Below, piece by piece: positions 1-9,016 of a DNA stretch of 64,000 nt. Under the pieces are notes generated by a model. The model saw only the letters and a program-made list of their open reading frames with translations. It was not told the origin of the DNA and did not search any database. The stretch covers positions 235,919 through 299,918 of the forward strand of contig NZ_KE383813.1 in NCBI RefSeq assembly GCF_000422265.1. The letters run 5' to 3'. The stretch's first letter is position 1, and every line of letters starts with the position of its first letter. This stretch comes from Kaistella palustris DSM 21579. GTDB taxonomy: Bacteria; Bacteroidota; Bacteroidia; Flavobacteriales; Weeksellaceae. The translations under genes and the position numbers were made by a program.

Positions 1-1100
1 CCACTTGCAAGACTGCCGAAAATCGCTCCAAAACCATTGGTCATCATCATAAATAAGCCCTGAGCCGATGAGCGTACCTTATAGTTCGTAGTCGTTTCCA
101 CAAATAGTGAACCTGAAATATTGAAGAAATCGAACGCCATTCCGTATACAATACAGGAAAGAATAATCAGACCCAGACCAAATCCTACCGGTACTCCGTA
201 CGCGAAAAATCCGAAACGCAGCACCCAGGCCAACATCGAGAAAAGCATCACTTTCTTAATCCCAAAACGGCTGAGGAAAAAAGGAATTGCCAGGATAAAG
301 ACCGTTTCCGAGAACTGTGAAAGCGACATAATAAGTGTGGATCTTCTTACTACAAAACTGTCGGCGTACTCAGGCATTTTCCCGAAATCGGAAAGAAAAG
401 TATCACCGTACATATTTGTAAGCTGCAGCGCCGCACCTAAAAACAGCGAAAACAGAAAGAAAAGCGCCATTTTGTAATCTTTAAAAAGAGAAAACGCATT
501 GAGCCCAAGTTTTTCCGCTAAAGTCGCATCGGCCGGAATTACGTTTTGTGGTGGACATTTCGGTAATGTAAAGGCGTAAACACCAAGTATCAGCGCGAAA
601 ACCGCTGCAATGTAAAACTGATTTCCCGAGGCTTTATTTCCCGTAAGGTTCGTGATCCACATGGCGGCAATAAATCCTATGGTTCCCCAAACCCGTATAG
701 GTGGAAATACCTTAACCACATCGTAGTTGTTATTTTTCAAGATATAGTACGCAATTGAATTCGAAAGTGAGATTGTAGGCATATAAAACATCATTGCCAA
801 AAGCATGACCCAGAAAAAGTGGTCGGGAGTTGTAATCTGCGGTAAGAAAAAAAGTGTGATACCGTAAAGTATGTGCAAAATACCAAATAATTTTTCGGCG
901 TTTATCCAGCGGTCAGCCACGATTCCGGTTAAGGCAGGCATGATGATCGAAGCGATTCCCAGGGTAGCAAAAACCTTTCCAAATTCCTCGCCGCCCCATT
1001 GTTTAGTGCCGAACCAATACACGCCGATGGTGATGAGCCAGGCTCCCCATACAAAAAACTGCATAAAACTGAGGACCGTAAGACGTAATTTTAAACTCAT
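1..1100 (-). CDS. Nucleoside permease-type MFS transporter (3' end cut by window edge)
   Basis: The reading frame is open from an ATG at 1100 to the left edge, so about 366 N-terminal residues are present and the C-terminus is missing. The start reads MSLKLRLTVLSFMQFFVWGA, the typical first transmembrane segment of NupG/NHS-family nucleoside:H+ symporters of Bacteroidota. Repeated hydrophobic segments follow, including a second-half segment near AILGVYAFTLPKCPP-like sequence. The expected role is proton-driven nucleoside uptake across the inner membrane. Substrate is inferred from family only. It lies 16 bp downstream of the DUF151 gene on the same strand, so the two may be co-transcribed. 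Confidence 0.82.
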   Translation of the reverse strand, partial: MSLKLRLTVLSFMQFFVWGAWLITIGVYWFGTKQWGGEEFGKVFATLGIASIIMPALTGIVADRWINAEKLFGILHILYGITLFFLPQITTPDHFFWVMLLAMMFYMPTISLSNSIAYYILKNNNYDVVKVFPPIRVWGTIGFIAAMWITNLTGNKASGNQFYIAAVFALILGVYAFTLPKCPPQNVIPADATLAEKLGLNAFSLFKDYKMALFFLFSLFLGAALQLTNMYGDTFLSDFGKMPEYADSFVVRRSTLIMSLSQFSETVFILAIPFFLSRFGIKKVMLFSMLAWVLRFGFFAYGVPVGFGLGLIILSCIVYGMAFDFFNISGSLFVETTTNYKVRSSAQGLFMMMTNGFGAIFGSLAS

Positions 1101-1116
1101 AATTTATTTGATAATA

Positions 1117-1707
1117 TTAGTCGATTTTTTTATTTCTCCGCTTAATTTCCTGCTGTAATTCCAGGGCCGCATCGAAGTCTTCGTCTTTCACGGCATCATC
1201 CAAAAGTTTGTGCAGATCCTCCAGCGTGAGCGCTGTAAGGTTTCCAGAGTCACCGGAAAAACTTTCTTCTTCTGCGCCGGGTTCCTCGAGTTCGAGCAGA
1301 ATACCTGCTTCGCTGAGAACCTGCTGCGTGGTAAATATAGGCGCTTCAAACCGAACAGCCATCGCCACAGCATCAGATGTGCGTGCATCTAAGATCAGTT
1401 CTTCGCCGTTGGCATTATTTTTAAAATTGATATTGGAGAAGAAAACACCATCTAAAATCTGGTAGATGATTACGGATGTAAGAGTAAAATCCGCAGAAAG
1501 AACAAATTTCGCAAAGAGATCGTGAGTAAGTGGCCGCGGCGGATGAATATCTTTTTCAAGGCCTAATGATATCGACTGCGCTTCAAAATTTCCTATTACA
1601 ACGGGCAACTTTACGTTTGTTTCTTCATGTTCCAGAAGCAGTGCGTATGCACCCGACTGCGTCTGACTGTAAGAAATCCCGCGTATGATTAATCTTTTAT
1701 AATCCAT
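1117..1707 (-). CDS. DUF151 bifunctional nuclease family protein with UvrB/UvrC motif
   Basis: The protein begins MDYKRLIIRGISYSQTQSGA and carries the DUF151 (bifunctional nuclease) fold, including LPVVIGNFEAQSIS and the conserved block LDARTSDAVAMAVRF. The C-terminus has a UVR-like helical motif (LHKLLDDAVKDEDFDAALEL) of the kind found in UvrB, UvrC and McsA, which usually mediates protein contacts. The frame is open upstream to 1785, but ATG 1707 matches the family N-terminus, so I chose it (196 aa). In plants and some bacteria DUF151 proteins have been linked to RNase/DNase activity. The precise role here is unknown. Confidence 0.88.
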   Translation of the reverse strand: MDYKRLIIRGISYSQTQSGAYALLLEHEETNVKLPVVIGNFEAQSISLGLEKDIHPPRPLTHDLFAKFVLSADFTLTSVIIYQILDGVFFSNINFKNNANGEELILDARTSDAVAMAVRFEAPIFTTQQVLSEAGILLELEEPGAEEESFSGDSGNLTALTLEDLHKLLDDAVKDEDFDAALELQQEIKRRNKKID

Positions 1708-1795
1708 AAGTACAAATATAAATGATTTTTTAGACCCGCGATTTATTTTCGGAAATATATTGCACAATGTCGGCAAAGAAAGCACCTGATATTAA

Positions 1796-3166
1796 TTATG
1801 TTTTTGGCAGATCGCAAACATTCACAGTTAGATTGTAAATACTGCCATCGGAATTGCTTCTGCGCCGCAAGCGGGCATTAAGAAAACTCACACGCGAATC
1901 AATATTGCTGAGTCCAATACCGCTGCTCACGCCATTTACCGAAAAACCTTTACCATTATCCTGCACAGAAATCAATATTTGAGTGCCATCGGCCTGGATA
2001 GTGACACTGCCCTAGGTAGCTTCGGAATGTTTCACGATATTATTTACAAGTTCCTGAATGATGCGGTAAATGTGGGTTTCTACTTTTTGCGAAAGTTCAA
2101 AATGGCCACCTCTGAAACTGAACTTCATATCAATTTTATACAAAGTCTGAATCTTCATACAAAACTGTTCAACGGCATGCAGAAGTCCATGGTTAGTCAC
2201 CGATGAAGGCGACAGATTATGCGAAAGTTCCCGGAGTTGCAGACAGGATTTCTCAATTGTTTGCGAAAGATCCTGAAGAATCAGTGAGTTTTCGGGGAGC
2301 TTATTTGTTTGGTTAAGGTAAGAAATATTCATTTTAATGGCGGTCAGGTCGCCGGAAATACCGTCGTGCAGTTCCTCGGCCCACCTCTTCCGCTCGCGCT
2401 CCTCGCCTTCAACCAAACCCTGAAGTTTTGTAATCTGCTGCTGATGCCGGTGTTGCAGCACGAGATTATTCACGCGGTTTTTAGCATCATTGATGAGTTT
2501 CATTTTATAGGCAAGTCCCAGACTGAAAAAAATGGTTTCCAGAATGATACCGATGTAGAATGATGTGATTGGATTGCGCATGTTTAGCGACGGCATAAAG
2601 CTTCCCGCAAAAGCAAGCAGCGCACAAGCCACATACGCACAGACGCCGAACAGAAAAAAATGTTTGTGCTTATCGGACACACGCATCGCCCTTATAAGCG
2701 AGATCACGAAAATCGTGAGCATTACCGGCAGGTAAAGGAATGTATAAAACGAAATATATAGAACGGGATTCTTCAAAAAGTAACAAAGACCTCCCAATAT
2801 TAAAAACAGAAGTGTGAGAAATCTTAAAATAGAAAGCACCTTGGTAAAAAACCGCCGCGCGCGCTTGTCGAGGTCGAGAAAATACAGTGCGAAAATACTG
2901 TAAAATGTATAAAATACGATCTGGATATAAAAGTTCAGAATCTGCAGAAAAATTTCGGCATTCATCTGACCAAGAAACCGGGCGAAAAAATTTTGCGTGG
3001 CGAGATAATAATTATCGCTTCTGCTCAGCACATAAATTACAAGGCAGAGGTTATAAAGTACGTAGTACTTAAAACTTTTTTCGCGGAGGTACACAAATAT
3101 AACACTGCTTATAATGATAAAAAGCAGCTGAAAAGAAATCACCATATTCCAGACAAACACCTCCAT
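1796..3166 (-). pseudogene. 7TM sensor histidine kinase interrupted by an in-frame TAG
   Basis: Residues 1-225 hold about seven transmembrane segments like the 7TMR-DISM family, then a coiled coil, then a HisKA_3 dimerisation/phosphoacceptor motif (WAEELHDGISGD, His about 267) typical of NarL-type kinases. The ATPase domain starts normally (N box ELVNNIVKHSEAT) and then meets TAG at 2012-2014. The same frame continues past the stop with GSVTIQ, a G1 box (DNGKGF), a second glycine box (GIGLSNIDSRV) and ends with TAA at 1796. A single C-to-T change (CAG to TAG) explains the break. Truncated translation gives 384 aa without the ATP lid, so kinase activity is probably lost. No response regulator gene is adjacent. 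Confidence 0.82.
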
Positions 3167-3258
3167 ACAGCGCAGAATAAATATCCCTTACGTAAATGTA
3201 CAGTTTTTACGTTTTATCCGCGACTAAAAAAAAAATTACAGCTGTTTAATCATTAAGG

Positions 3259-3293
3259 CAAAAAAAAAAGCACCGAAACATCTTCCGGCGCTT
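3259..3293 (-). terminator. Rho-independent terminator of etfBA
   Basis: Read on the minus strand, an 8-bp stem (AAGCGCCG paired with CGGTGCTT, one G-U pair) with a short loop is followed by about ten T residues. It lies about 20 bp beyond the etfA stop codon. Confidence 0.75.
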
Positions 3294-3314
3294 AATATTA
3301 TGTAGAGACTAAAT

Positions 3315-4262
3315 TTAGCCTTTCAAAGCCTTGATCTTTTCGGTAAGTTCAGGAACTATTTTGAAAGCATCTCCAACAACTCCATAATCCGCAGATTTGA
3401 AGAAAGGAGCTTCGGGATCGCTGTTGATCACCACAATTGTTTTTGATGAATTCACACCGGCAAGATGCTGGATCGCACCCGAAATGCCAACTGCCAGATA
3501 AAGATTTGGAGAAATGGCCTTACCGGTCTGCCCCACGTGTTCTGTATGCGGCCTCCAGCCAATATCGGAAACCGGTTTCGAACAGGCAGTTGCAGCGCCC
3601 AATACACCCGCAAGATCTTCGATCATACCCCAGTTTTCAGGACCTTTCATACCACGGCCGGCCGAAACTACGATTTCAGCTTCTTTCAGATCAAGTTTTC
3701 CGGAGCTTTGCTCGTGAGAAATTACTTTGGTATCTTCATTTGCGATAGAAAGTTCCTTCACTTCTTCGGAACCCGACGCAGCATTTTCTTTCGTGCCAAA
3801 GGAATTTTGCGAAACCGTAAGAATTACACCCTGGGAATCAGCTTTTGCATGCATGAATCCTTTCCCGGAGAATGCTTTTCTTTTCACCTGTACCGGTGAA
3901 AGGTTTTCAGGTACTTCAACCACATTGGTGATCAGCGAATAATCCATCATTATTGCAAGCATTGGTGCAATTGACGAAGCATCTGTTGTGTGGGGAAAAA
4001 CAAGGATGTTGCCGTCGGCTACTTCATTCACTGCCTGTGCAAACGCTTTGGCACTGAAATTTTTTAAACCTTCATCTTTAATATTGATGACTTTATCTGC
4101 TCCATATTTATATAACAAATCAGAGGAATCGGTTGGGTTCACAGAAATTGCTGTCACTGTGTCACCCGCCTTTTCCGCCACAGCTTTCGCGTATGAAACC
4201 GCTTCGAAGGCTGCTTTTTTGTAAACACCGTTTATATTTTCTGCATATACGAATATTGCCAT
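3315..4262 (-). CDS. etfA: Electron transfer flavoprotein subunit alpha
   Basis: The 315-aa length fits the EtfA/FixB family. The C-terminal FAD-binding domain is clear: [14 protein letters not shown] near residue 199, then the signature [16 protein letters not shown] and [20 protein letters not shown]. EtfAB is a soluble heterodimer carrying FAD and AMP that accepts electrons from acyl-CoA dehydrogenases and passes them to ETF:quinone oxidoreductase. It is the second gene after etfB, 38 bp downstream, and ends at a terminator. A MarR-type palindrome upstream of etfB ties it to the fad operon at 16-22.7 kb. Confidence 0.96.
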   Translation of the reverse strand: MAIFVYAENINGVYKKAAFEAVSYAKAVAEKAGDTVTAISVNPTDSSDLLYKYGADKVINIKDEGLKNFSAKAFAQAVNEVADGNILVFPHTTDASSIAPMLAIMMDYSLITNVVEVPENLSPVQVKRKAFSGKGFMHAKADSQGVILTVSQNSFGTKENAASGSEEVKELSIANEDTKVISHEQSSGKLDLKEAEIVVSAGRGMKGPENWGMIEDLAGVLGAATACSKPVSDIGWRPHTEHVGQTGKAISPNLYLAVGISGAIQHLAGVNSSKTIVVINSDPEAPFFKSADYGVVGDAFKIVPELTEKIKALKG

Positions 4263-4300
4263 TTTGTAATTTTTTTAAATTTAAATTTCTTGAATTTGCC

Positions 4301-5047
4301 TTAGATCACTTTCGCTTCTTCGTGTAACAGACGTACCAATTCGTCGAGATTATCAGCAGAGACCATTTTCACGGCGGCTCTCTGCGGTACAGAATCGTAG
4401 GAAACACCTTCAACTTTTACTGCAGCGGAAACCGGCTCCTGAAGACGCAGCGGTTTTGTACGCGCCGACATAATTCCTCTCATATTCGGAATAATGAGAT
4501 CTTTCTCGTCAACCATTCCCTTCTGCCCCGCTATAACTGCCGGAAGTTTTACAGATATAGTTTCTTTTCCACCCTCGATCTCGCGGACGGCAGTTGCTTC
4601 GGAACCATTCACTTCCAAACCTACACAGGCATTAACAAAAGGTTGACCGAGCAGTTGTGCTACCATTCCGGGAACAGCACCACCATTATAATCAATGGAT
4701 TCTTTTCCGCAAAGAATCATGTCATAGCCACCATCCTTGGCGACATTTGCGATTTCTTTAGCAACAGTAAAGCTGTCTTTAGCTTCTGTATTTACGCGCA
4801 CTGCTTCATTTGCGCCAATGGCGAGTGCTTTTCTGATCACAGGTTCGGTTGTTGCATCGCCTACATTGAGTACGGTGACGCTCGCACCTTGTGATTCCTG
4901 CAGTTTAACTGCTTTTGTCAGCGCGAATTCATCCAGCGGATTGATCACCCACTGAATGCCCGTTTTATTGAAAGCGGACTTATCTGCCGTAAAATTAATT
5001 TTCGAAGTAGTATCCGGAACACTACTGATACACACTAATATTTTCAT
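4301..5047 (-). CDS. etfB: Electron transfer flavoprotein subunit beta
   Basis: The 248-aa protein begins MKILVCISSVPDTTSKI and has the beta-subunit signature region (TAVREIEGGKETISVKLPAV) followed by the IIPNMRGIMSARTKPL segment that contacts the alpha subunit. It binds AMP and forms the recognition surface for acyl-CoA dehydrogenases. It is the first gene of the etfBA operon. The 5' region carries a palindrome (5132-5156) identical to one in front of the marR-fad operon, and a promoter-like box TATCTTTA on the minus strand at 5122-5129. Confidence 0.96.
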   Translation of the reverse strand: MKILVCISSVPDTTSKINFTADKSAFNKTGIQWVINPLDEFALTKAVKLQESQGASVTVLNVGDATTEPVIRKALAIGANEAVRVNTEAKDSFTVAKEIANVAKDGGYDMILCGKESIDYNGGAVPGMVAQLLGQPFVNACVGLEVNGSEATAVREIEGGKETISVKLPAVIAGQKGMVDEKDLIIPNMRGIMSARTKPLRLQEPVSAAVKVEGVSYDSVPQRAAVKMVSADNLDELVRLLHEEAKVI

Positions 5048-5131
5048 TTGTCAAAAGTTTAATTAAATTTTTTGTGGAATGAAATCAATTCAGATCTCAT
5101 TTGTTCCACTTGTTAATGTCGTAAAGATAAA

Positions 5132-5156
5132 AATAATATACTATGCATGCATAATA
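5132..5156. promoter_or_regulatory. Palindromic operator upstream of etfB (TATGCATGCATA)
   Basis: A perfect 12-bp palindrome TATGCATGCATA (5142-5153) with partly symmetric flanks. The 25 bases 5132-5156 are identical to 15759-15783 in front of marR. On the minus strand it lies 12 bp upstream of a -7-like box (TATCTTTA, 5122-5129). The natural candidate ligand is the MarR protein encoded at 15821-16273; this is an inference from shared sites. Confidence 0.8.
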
Positions 5157-5201
5157 CATCTTATTAAAAATATATTGCCGGCATAATAATCGGGCAGTTG
5201 G

Positions 5202-5906
5202 CTATTTGGTTTTTGCCGGACGTATTTCAATTTTACTCGGCAGAGTACGCGGATTCATTTTCAGAATATCCAGAATTAAATTCCCAAGGTCTTCGGGCTG
5301 GATTTTCCAGGCATCTTTTTCCGAAGGAATGTTTCCGTTGAAATTAGTAGAAACGGAGCCTGGCATGATGGTCGCCACTTTGATGTCGTAATTTCTCAGG
5401 TCTACCATTGCGGCCTGCGTGAAACCTACGGCGCCGAATTTCGAGGCGTTGTAACCTGACCCTTTTTCAAAGAAATTAGTCCCCGCCAAACTCGAAATAC
5501 TGATGTAATAACCTTTGGACTTTTTAAGTTCTTCTACCGAAGCTTTTAAGGTGTAGAAAATCCCGGTGAGGTTGGTTTCGATCATCGTATTCCAATCTTC
5601 AACCGAAAGCTCATCAACTGGTTTAAAGATCCCAACACCTGCGTTCGCGATTACATAATCGAGCTGACCGAAACGTTCCAAAATCTGTGATACTGCATTC
5701 TCTTCATCTTCATAGTTCCGGACATTGGATACAATTCCCAAAACTTTGGAGCTGTCTTCAGAAATCAGAGCTACCGCTGATTCTACATCTTCTTTTTTCC
5801 GGCCGCTTACTGCTACACGGATTCCCTGATCGGCAAGTATTTTTGCCACGCCAAGGCCAATACCTTTTGTACCGCCTGTAATATATGCTACTTTGTTTTC
5901 AAACAT
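5202..5906 (-). CDS. SDR family oxidoreductase
   Basis: A classical short-chain dehydrogenase of 234 aa. The NAD(P)-binding glycine motif TGGTKGIG is at residues 9-16, NAGVG is near residue 89, and the catalytic Ser and YxxxK (SISSLAG, then YNASK) are in the expected places. The substrate cannot be read from the sequence. Family members close to this type act on 3-oxoacyl groups, sugars or carbonyl compounds. It stands alone between etfB and the dipeptidase, with a hairpin upstream that probably ends the preceding gene's transcript. Confidence 0.9.
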   Translation of the reverse strand: MFENKVAYITGGTKGIGLGVAKILADQGIRVAVSGRKKEDVESAVALISEDSSKVLGIVSNVRNYEDEENAVSQILERFGQLDYVIANAGVGIFKPVDELSVEDWNTMIETNLTGIFYTLKASVEELKKSKGYYISISSLAGTNFFEKGSGYNASKFGAVGFTQAAMVDLRNYDIKVATIMPGSVSTNFNGNIPSEKDAWKIQPEDLGNLILDILKMNPRTLPSKIEIRPAKTK

Positions 5907-5934
5907 GATAAAATTTTAAGTCTTAAATATAAAG

Positions 5935-5961
5935 AAATCGCCTCAAATTGAGGCGATTTTT
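5935..5961 (-). terminator. Strong hairpin after the dipeptidase gene
   Basis: Ten to twelve base pairs (AAATCGCCTC with GAGGCGATTT) around a short AT loop, lying between the dipeptidase stop (6007) and the SDR start (5906). T-rich sequence follows on both strands, so it could work in either direction. Confidence 0.7.
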
Positions 5962-6006
5962 AACAAACATTAGTATAAAGTCTGCGGTTTCTGCAATGCT
6001 TGGGAA

Positions 6007-7389
6007 CTATGACGAAGCATAATTTGCAAAGAAAAGCGGAATACTTTCTATTCCTTTATAAAAATTGTAAAGTCCATAATGTTCATTTGGTGAATGAATC
6101 GCGTCGGAATCCAGACCAAAACCCATCAACACTGATTTTGCACCGAGGATTTCTTCAAACATAGCGGTAATCGGAATGCTTCCGCCGCTTCTGTACGGTA
6201 AGACTTCTTTACCAAACGCGGTTTCCATTGCCTTTTTCGCAGCGCGGAACTCTTTGGTGTCGCTCGGTAAAACATAAGGCATGCCACCATGGTGCGGCGT
6301 TACTTTTACTTTTACATTTGTCGGTGCAATTTTTTCGAAATATTTGGTGAATTTGTCAGTGATCTCCTCCGGAGTCTGGTAAGGGACGAGACGCATTGAT
6401 ATTTTCGCAAAAGCTTTCGACGGAATCACCGTTTTTGCGCCTTCACCGGTGTAACCTCCCCAAATGCCGTTGCAGTCGAGCGTCGGGCGGATTGAAGTTC
6501 TTTCGAGTGTGGTATAACCTTGCTCGCCTTCTACTCCATTCAGACCGATTGATTTTTTGAAATGTTCCGGATCATCTTTCAGCTTATTCATTTCTGCCCT
6601 TTCCTCATCTGCAACCGTTTCTACATTATCGTAAAAACCATCGATCGTAATGTGCCCGTTTTCATCGATTAAACCGGCGATCATCCGCGAAAGTACGTGG
6701 ATCGGATTCGGAACTGCTCCACCGTAAAGCCCCGAATGCAGGTCACGGTTCGGTCCTTCAACCTCCACTTCTACATAGCTTAAACCGCGAAGTCCGGTGG
6801 TCACAGTAGGTTGCTCATTTGAATAGATATGCGTGTCGGAAATCAGGATAGCATCACACGATAGTTTTTCGGTATTTTCTTTTACAAAATCTTCAAGACT
6901 TTTGGAGCCTACTTCTTCTTCACCTTCCAAAATAAACTTTACGTTACAAGGCAAAGTATTGGTTTTCATCATGGCTTCAAAAGCTTTGATGTGCATAAAA
7001 AACTGACCTTTATCGTCGGCAGCACCACGCGCAAAGATCGCGCCTTCGGGATGAATTTCTGTTTTTTCAATGTACGGCTCAAACGGTGGCTTTGTCCATA
7101 ACTCCAATGGATCCGGCGGCTGTACATCATAATGACCATAGACAAGGACGGTGGGCAATTTTGGATCCAGAAGTTTTTCGCCGTACACGATCGGATAACC
7201 TTTGGTTTCGCAAACCTCTACGTTATCGGCGCCGCCATCTTTTAAATATTTTGCCACTTCGTCCGCGCATTTTAGAACTTCACCTTTATAGGCAGGATCT
7301 GCAGAAATCGAAGCGATCTTTAACAGTTGAAAAAGTTCATCTACGAAGCGCTGTTTGTTTTCGTGAATGTAATCTAAAGTTTCTTTCAT
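6007..7389 (-). CDS. M20 family dipeptidase (CNDP/PepV-like)
   Basis: A 460-aa di-zinc metallopeptidase of the M20 family. Zinc ligands and catalytic residues can be placed: VYGHYDVQPPDPLELW (His, Asp), RGAADDKGQ (bridging Asp), ILEGEEEVGS (catalytic Glu and zinc Glu), ISDTHIY (Asp) and AIHSPNEHYG (C-terminal His). The lid/dimerisation domain is in the middle (LDCNGIWGGYTGEGAKTV). The expected reaction is hydrolysis of dipeptides in the cytoplasm. No signal peptide is present. Confidence 0.92.
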   Translation of the reverse strand: MKETLDYIHENKQRFVDELFQLLKIASISADPAYKGEVLKCADEVAKYLKDGGADNVEVCETKGYPIVYGEKLLDPKLPTVLVYGHYDVQPPDPLELWTKPPFEPYIEKTEIHPEGAIFARGAADDKGQFFMHIKAFEAMMKTNTLPCNVKFILEGEEEVGSKSLEDFVKENTEKLSCDAILISDTHIYSNEQPTVTTGLRGLSYVEVEVEGPNRDLHSGLYGGAVPNPIHVLSRMIAGLIDENGHITIDGFYDNVETVADEERAEMNKLKDDPEHFKKSIGLNGVEGEQGYTTLERTSIRPTLDCNGIWGGYTGEGAKTVIPSKAFAKISMRLVPYQTPEEITDKFTKYFEKIAPTNVKVKVTPHHGGMPYVLPSDTKEFRAAKKAMETAFGKEVLPYRSGGSIPITAMFEEILGAKSVLMGFGLDSDAIHSPNEHYGLYNFYKGIESIPLFFANYASS

Positions 7390-7434
7390 TTTTTTTATTT
7401 AATATTTTCAGATCGTAGTATGTAAAAATAAAGA

Positions 7435-7460
7435 AAATGTCCCGCCGGAGCAAGACATTT
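7435..7460 (-). terminator. Possible terminator after the small lipoprotein gene
   Basis: A 7-bp stem (AAATGTC with GACATTT) around a GC-rich loop lies just past the stop of the gene at 7485-7775, followed on the minus strand by a T-rich stretch. Confidence 0.45.
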
Positions 7461-7484
7461 AGATATTTATAAAGTGTACTTATT

Positions 7485-7775
7485 TTATAACTGGTGCGCA
7501 GGTGAAGTGTCGGTTGCCGGTTTTCTTGCCTTGAGACTGTCCGTTTTTACGGTCGGAGTCATGGTAGCTGAAACCTGTGTACTGTCGCCGGCAGCGGAAG
7601 GTGCGGCCATTTCTGGGGCAGTGTTCGCTTCAGGTTTGTACTCTTTCATCTGATCATCGCTGTAACGCTCTGCGCCCGCTTCCATTTTCAAAACACCAAG
7701 ATTTCCGCCCGCCTGAACTTTTTTACATCCGATCAAAAGACCTGCAAGCGCTACACCTAAAATAATTTTTTTCAT
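7485..7775 (-). CDS. Small hypothetical lipoprotein
   Basis: A 96-aa protein starting MKKIILGVALAGLLIGCKK: a lipoprotein signal peptide with lipobox LIGC, cysteine at about residue 17. The rest is low-complexity, rich in Ala, Ser, Thr and Pro, without a recognisable domain. It is probably attached to the cell envelope. Many such short lipoproteins occur in Chryseobacterium-type genomes; no function can be given. It resembles in style, but not clearly in sequence, the small lipoprotein at 25499-25714. Confidence 0.7.
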   Translation of the reverse strand: MKKIILGVALAGLLIGCKKVQAGGNLGVLKMEAGAERYSDDQMKEYKPEANTAPEMAAPSAAGDSTQVSATMTPTVKTDSLKARKPATDTSPAHQL

Positions 7776-7828
7776 TCTAAATTTTTTGATTGTTCAAAAG
7801 TATGAAATCCTGCCCTTTTTGCAAAATA

Positions 7829-8980
7829 TTAGCGCGATTTTACAATAATCTTTCCTCGGCGCGTCTGCGTGAAAATAAGGTAGCGGCCTCCACCATCATG
7901 TATTTTATATTTTTTCTTAATGGCTTCGGGTGAAAGCGGATAATTTTTAGAGATAATATTGAACTTTTCACCTTTCTCAATATTCTTAGGTTCTATGATT
8001 TCAACTTCCAGTATTCTGCCGGGAAAGTCTGCTTTATATTCATCAGCTGTGTAAAAGTGAGTGTTTGGATGAAGTTTTTTTAAACCAAAAGCCTTTGAAA
8101 TTGTATTGAAAGCGCCGACCTTCAGGACCGCATTATTCGGAATATAAAGAAACCGCAAAGGCTCCGAAAATTCAGAAACCGCATTTTTTTCTTTTTTGAA
8201 ATCGAATACAAAAGCATGTTCCGCACTCTGTAGATTGACACATGAAATTTGTACGTTATCGCTTGGGGCAGTAGCGTCCAAAAAAACCAAAAGTTCTTTC
8301 ACGTCGTTCTTTACCGCAATTATCTGGATTTCCACCATATTCTGCAGGACAGAGATTAAATATGAAATATCAATTAATGGTGAAAGTTTAATGATGATCT
8401 TGTCACCGGTTTCAAAAAGTTGCGACTGGATTTCCAGCAGATTTGGCGAAAGATCCTGCAGCAGAAATTTCTTGTTTTTTTCTGAATCGCGACGCGCAGG
8501 ATCCAGATAAATAAGGTCGAACCTTTCTGTGTTATCCTCCAGGAATTCTTCCAGATTTTCATTAATAAAAGCTGCTTTGCGGTTCAGCAATTTCCAGTTG
8601 TGTTTAACAATATTCAGAAGCCCAATATTCTGCTCAACCAAAGTAACATCTGCAAAATTCTGCGACAGAAAGTAGGCATCGATCCCAAAACCGGCAGTAA
8701 GATCCAGAAATTTTCCACCGCTCAGAAGCTGCGCTTTGAACTCCGCGGTAGCTTGCGAAGAAGCCTGCTCAAGATTAAGATTTGGTGGAAAGATAATACC
8801 CTCTTTCAGCAGAAACGGAAATTTTTTGAGGGCGACTTTTTTTCCTTTGATCTGCTGCACAATTTCCGCCATTGAAACTTCGGCGAACGGTGAGTTCTTT
8901 AATAACAAAGAATGCAAATCTGTTTTTAGATTTGCATTAATGTAATTTTGAACTTCGGTCTGTAAAATATGTTTCACCAA
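7829..8980 (-). CDS. Class I SAM-dependent methyltransferase with THUMP-like domain
   Basis: The 383-aa protein has motif I LDLTAGFGIDAYFLSQ near residue 97 and the catalytic-type motif DLIYLDPARRD near residue 155. The C-terminal part (LEVEIIEPKN to SPEAIKKKYKIHDGGGRYLIF) matches the THUMP-like domain found with these enzymes, which suggests a nucleic-acid substrate. No ATG is near the N-terminus: translation must begin at TTG (8980) or GTG (8977). It lies 36 bp downstream of the methylmalonyl-CoA mutase small subunit gene on the same strand. Confidence 0.85.
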   Translation of the reverse strand: MVKHILQTEVQNYINANLKTDLHSLLLKNSPFAEVSMAEIVQQIKGKKVALKKFPFLLKEGIIFPPNLNLEQASSQATAEFKAQLLSGGKFLDLTAGFGIDAYFLSQNFADVTLVEQNIGLLNIVKHNWKLLNRKAAFINENLEEFLEDNTERFDLIYLDPARRDSEKNKKFLLQDLSPNLLEIQSQLFETGDKIIIKLSPLIDISYLISVLQNMVEIQIIAVKNDVKELLVFLDATAPSDNVQISCVNLQSAEHAFVFDFKKEKNAVSEFSEPLRFLYIPNNAVLKVGAFNTISKAFGLKKLHPNTHFYTADEYKADFPGRILEVEIIEPKNIEKGEKFNIISKNYPLSPEAIKKKYKIHDGGGRYLIFTQTRRGKIIVKSR

Positions 8981-9016
8981 AATGAATTATTTTTTTAAAA
9001 CGGCGATCGCCCAATT

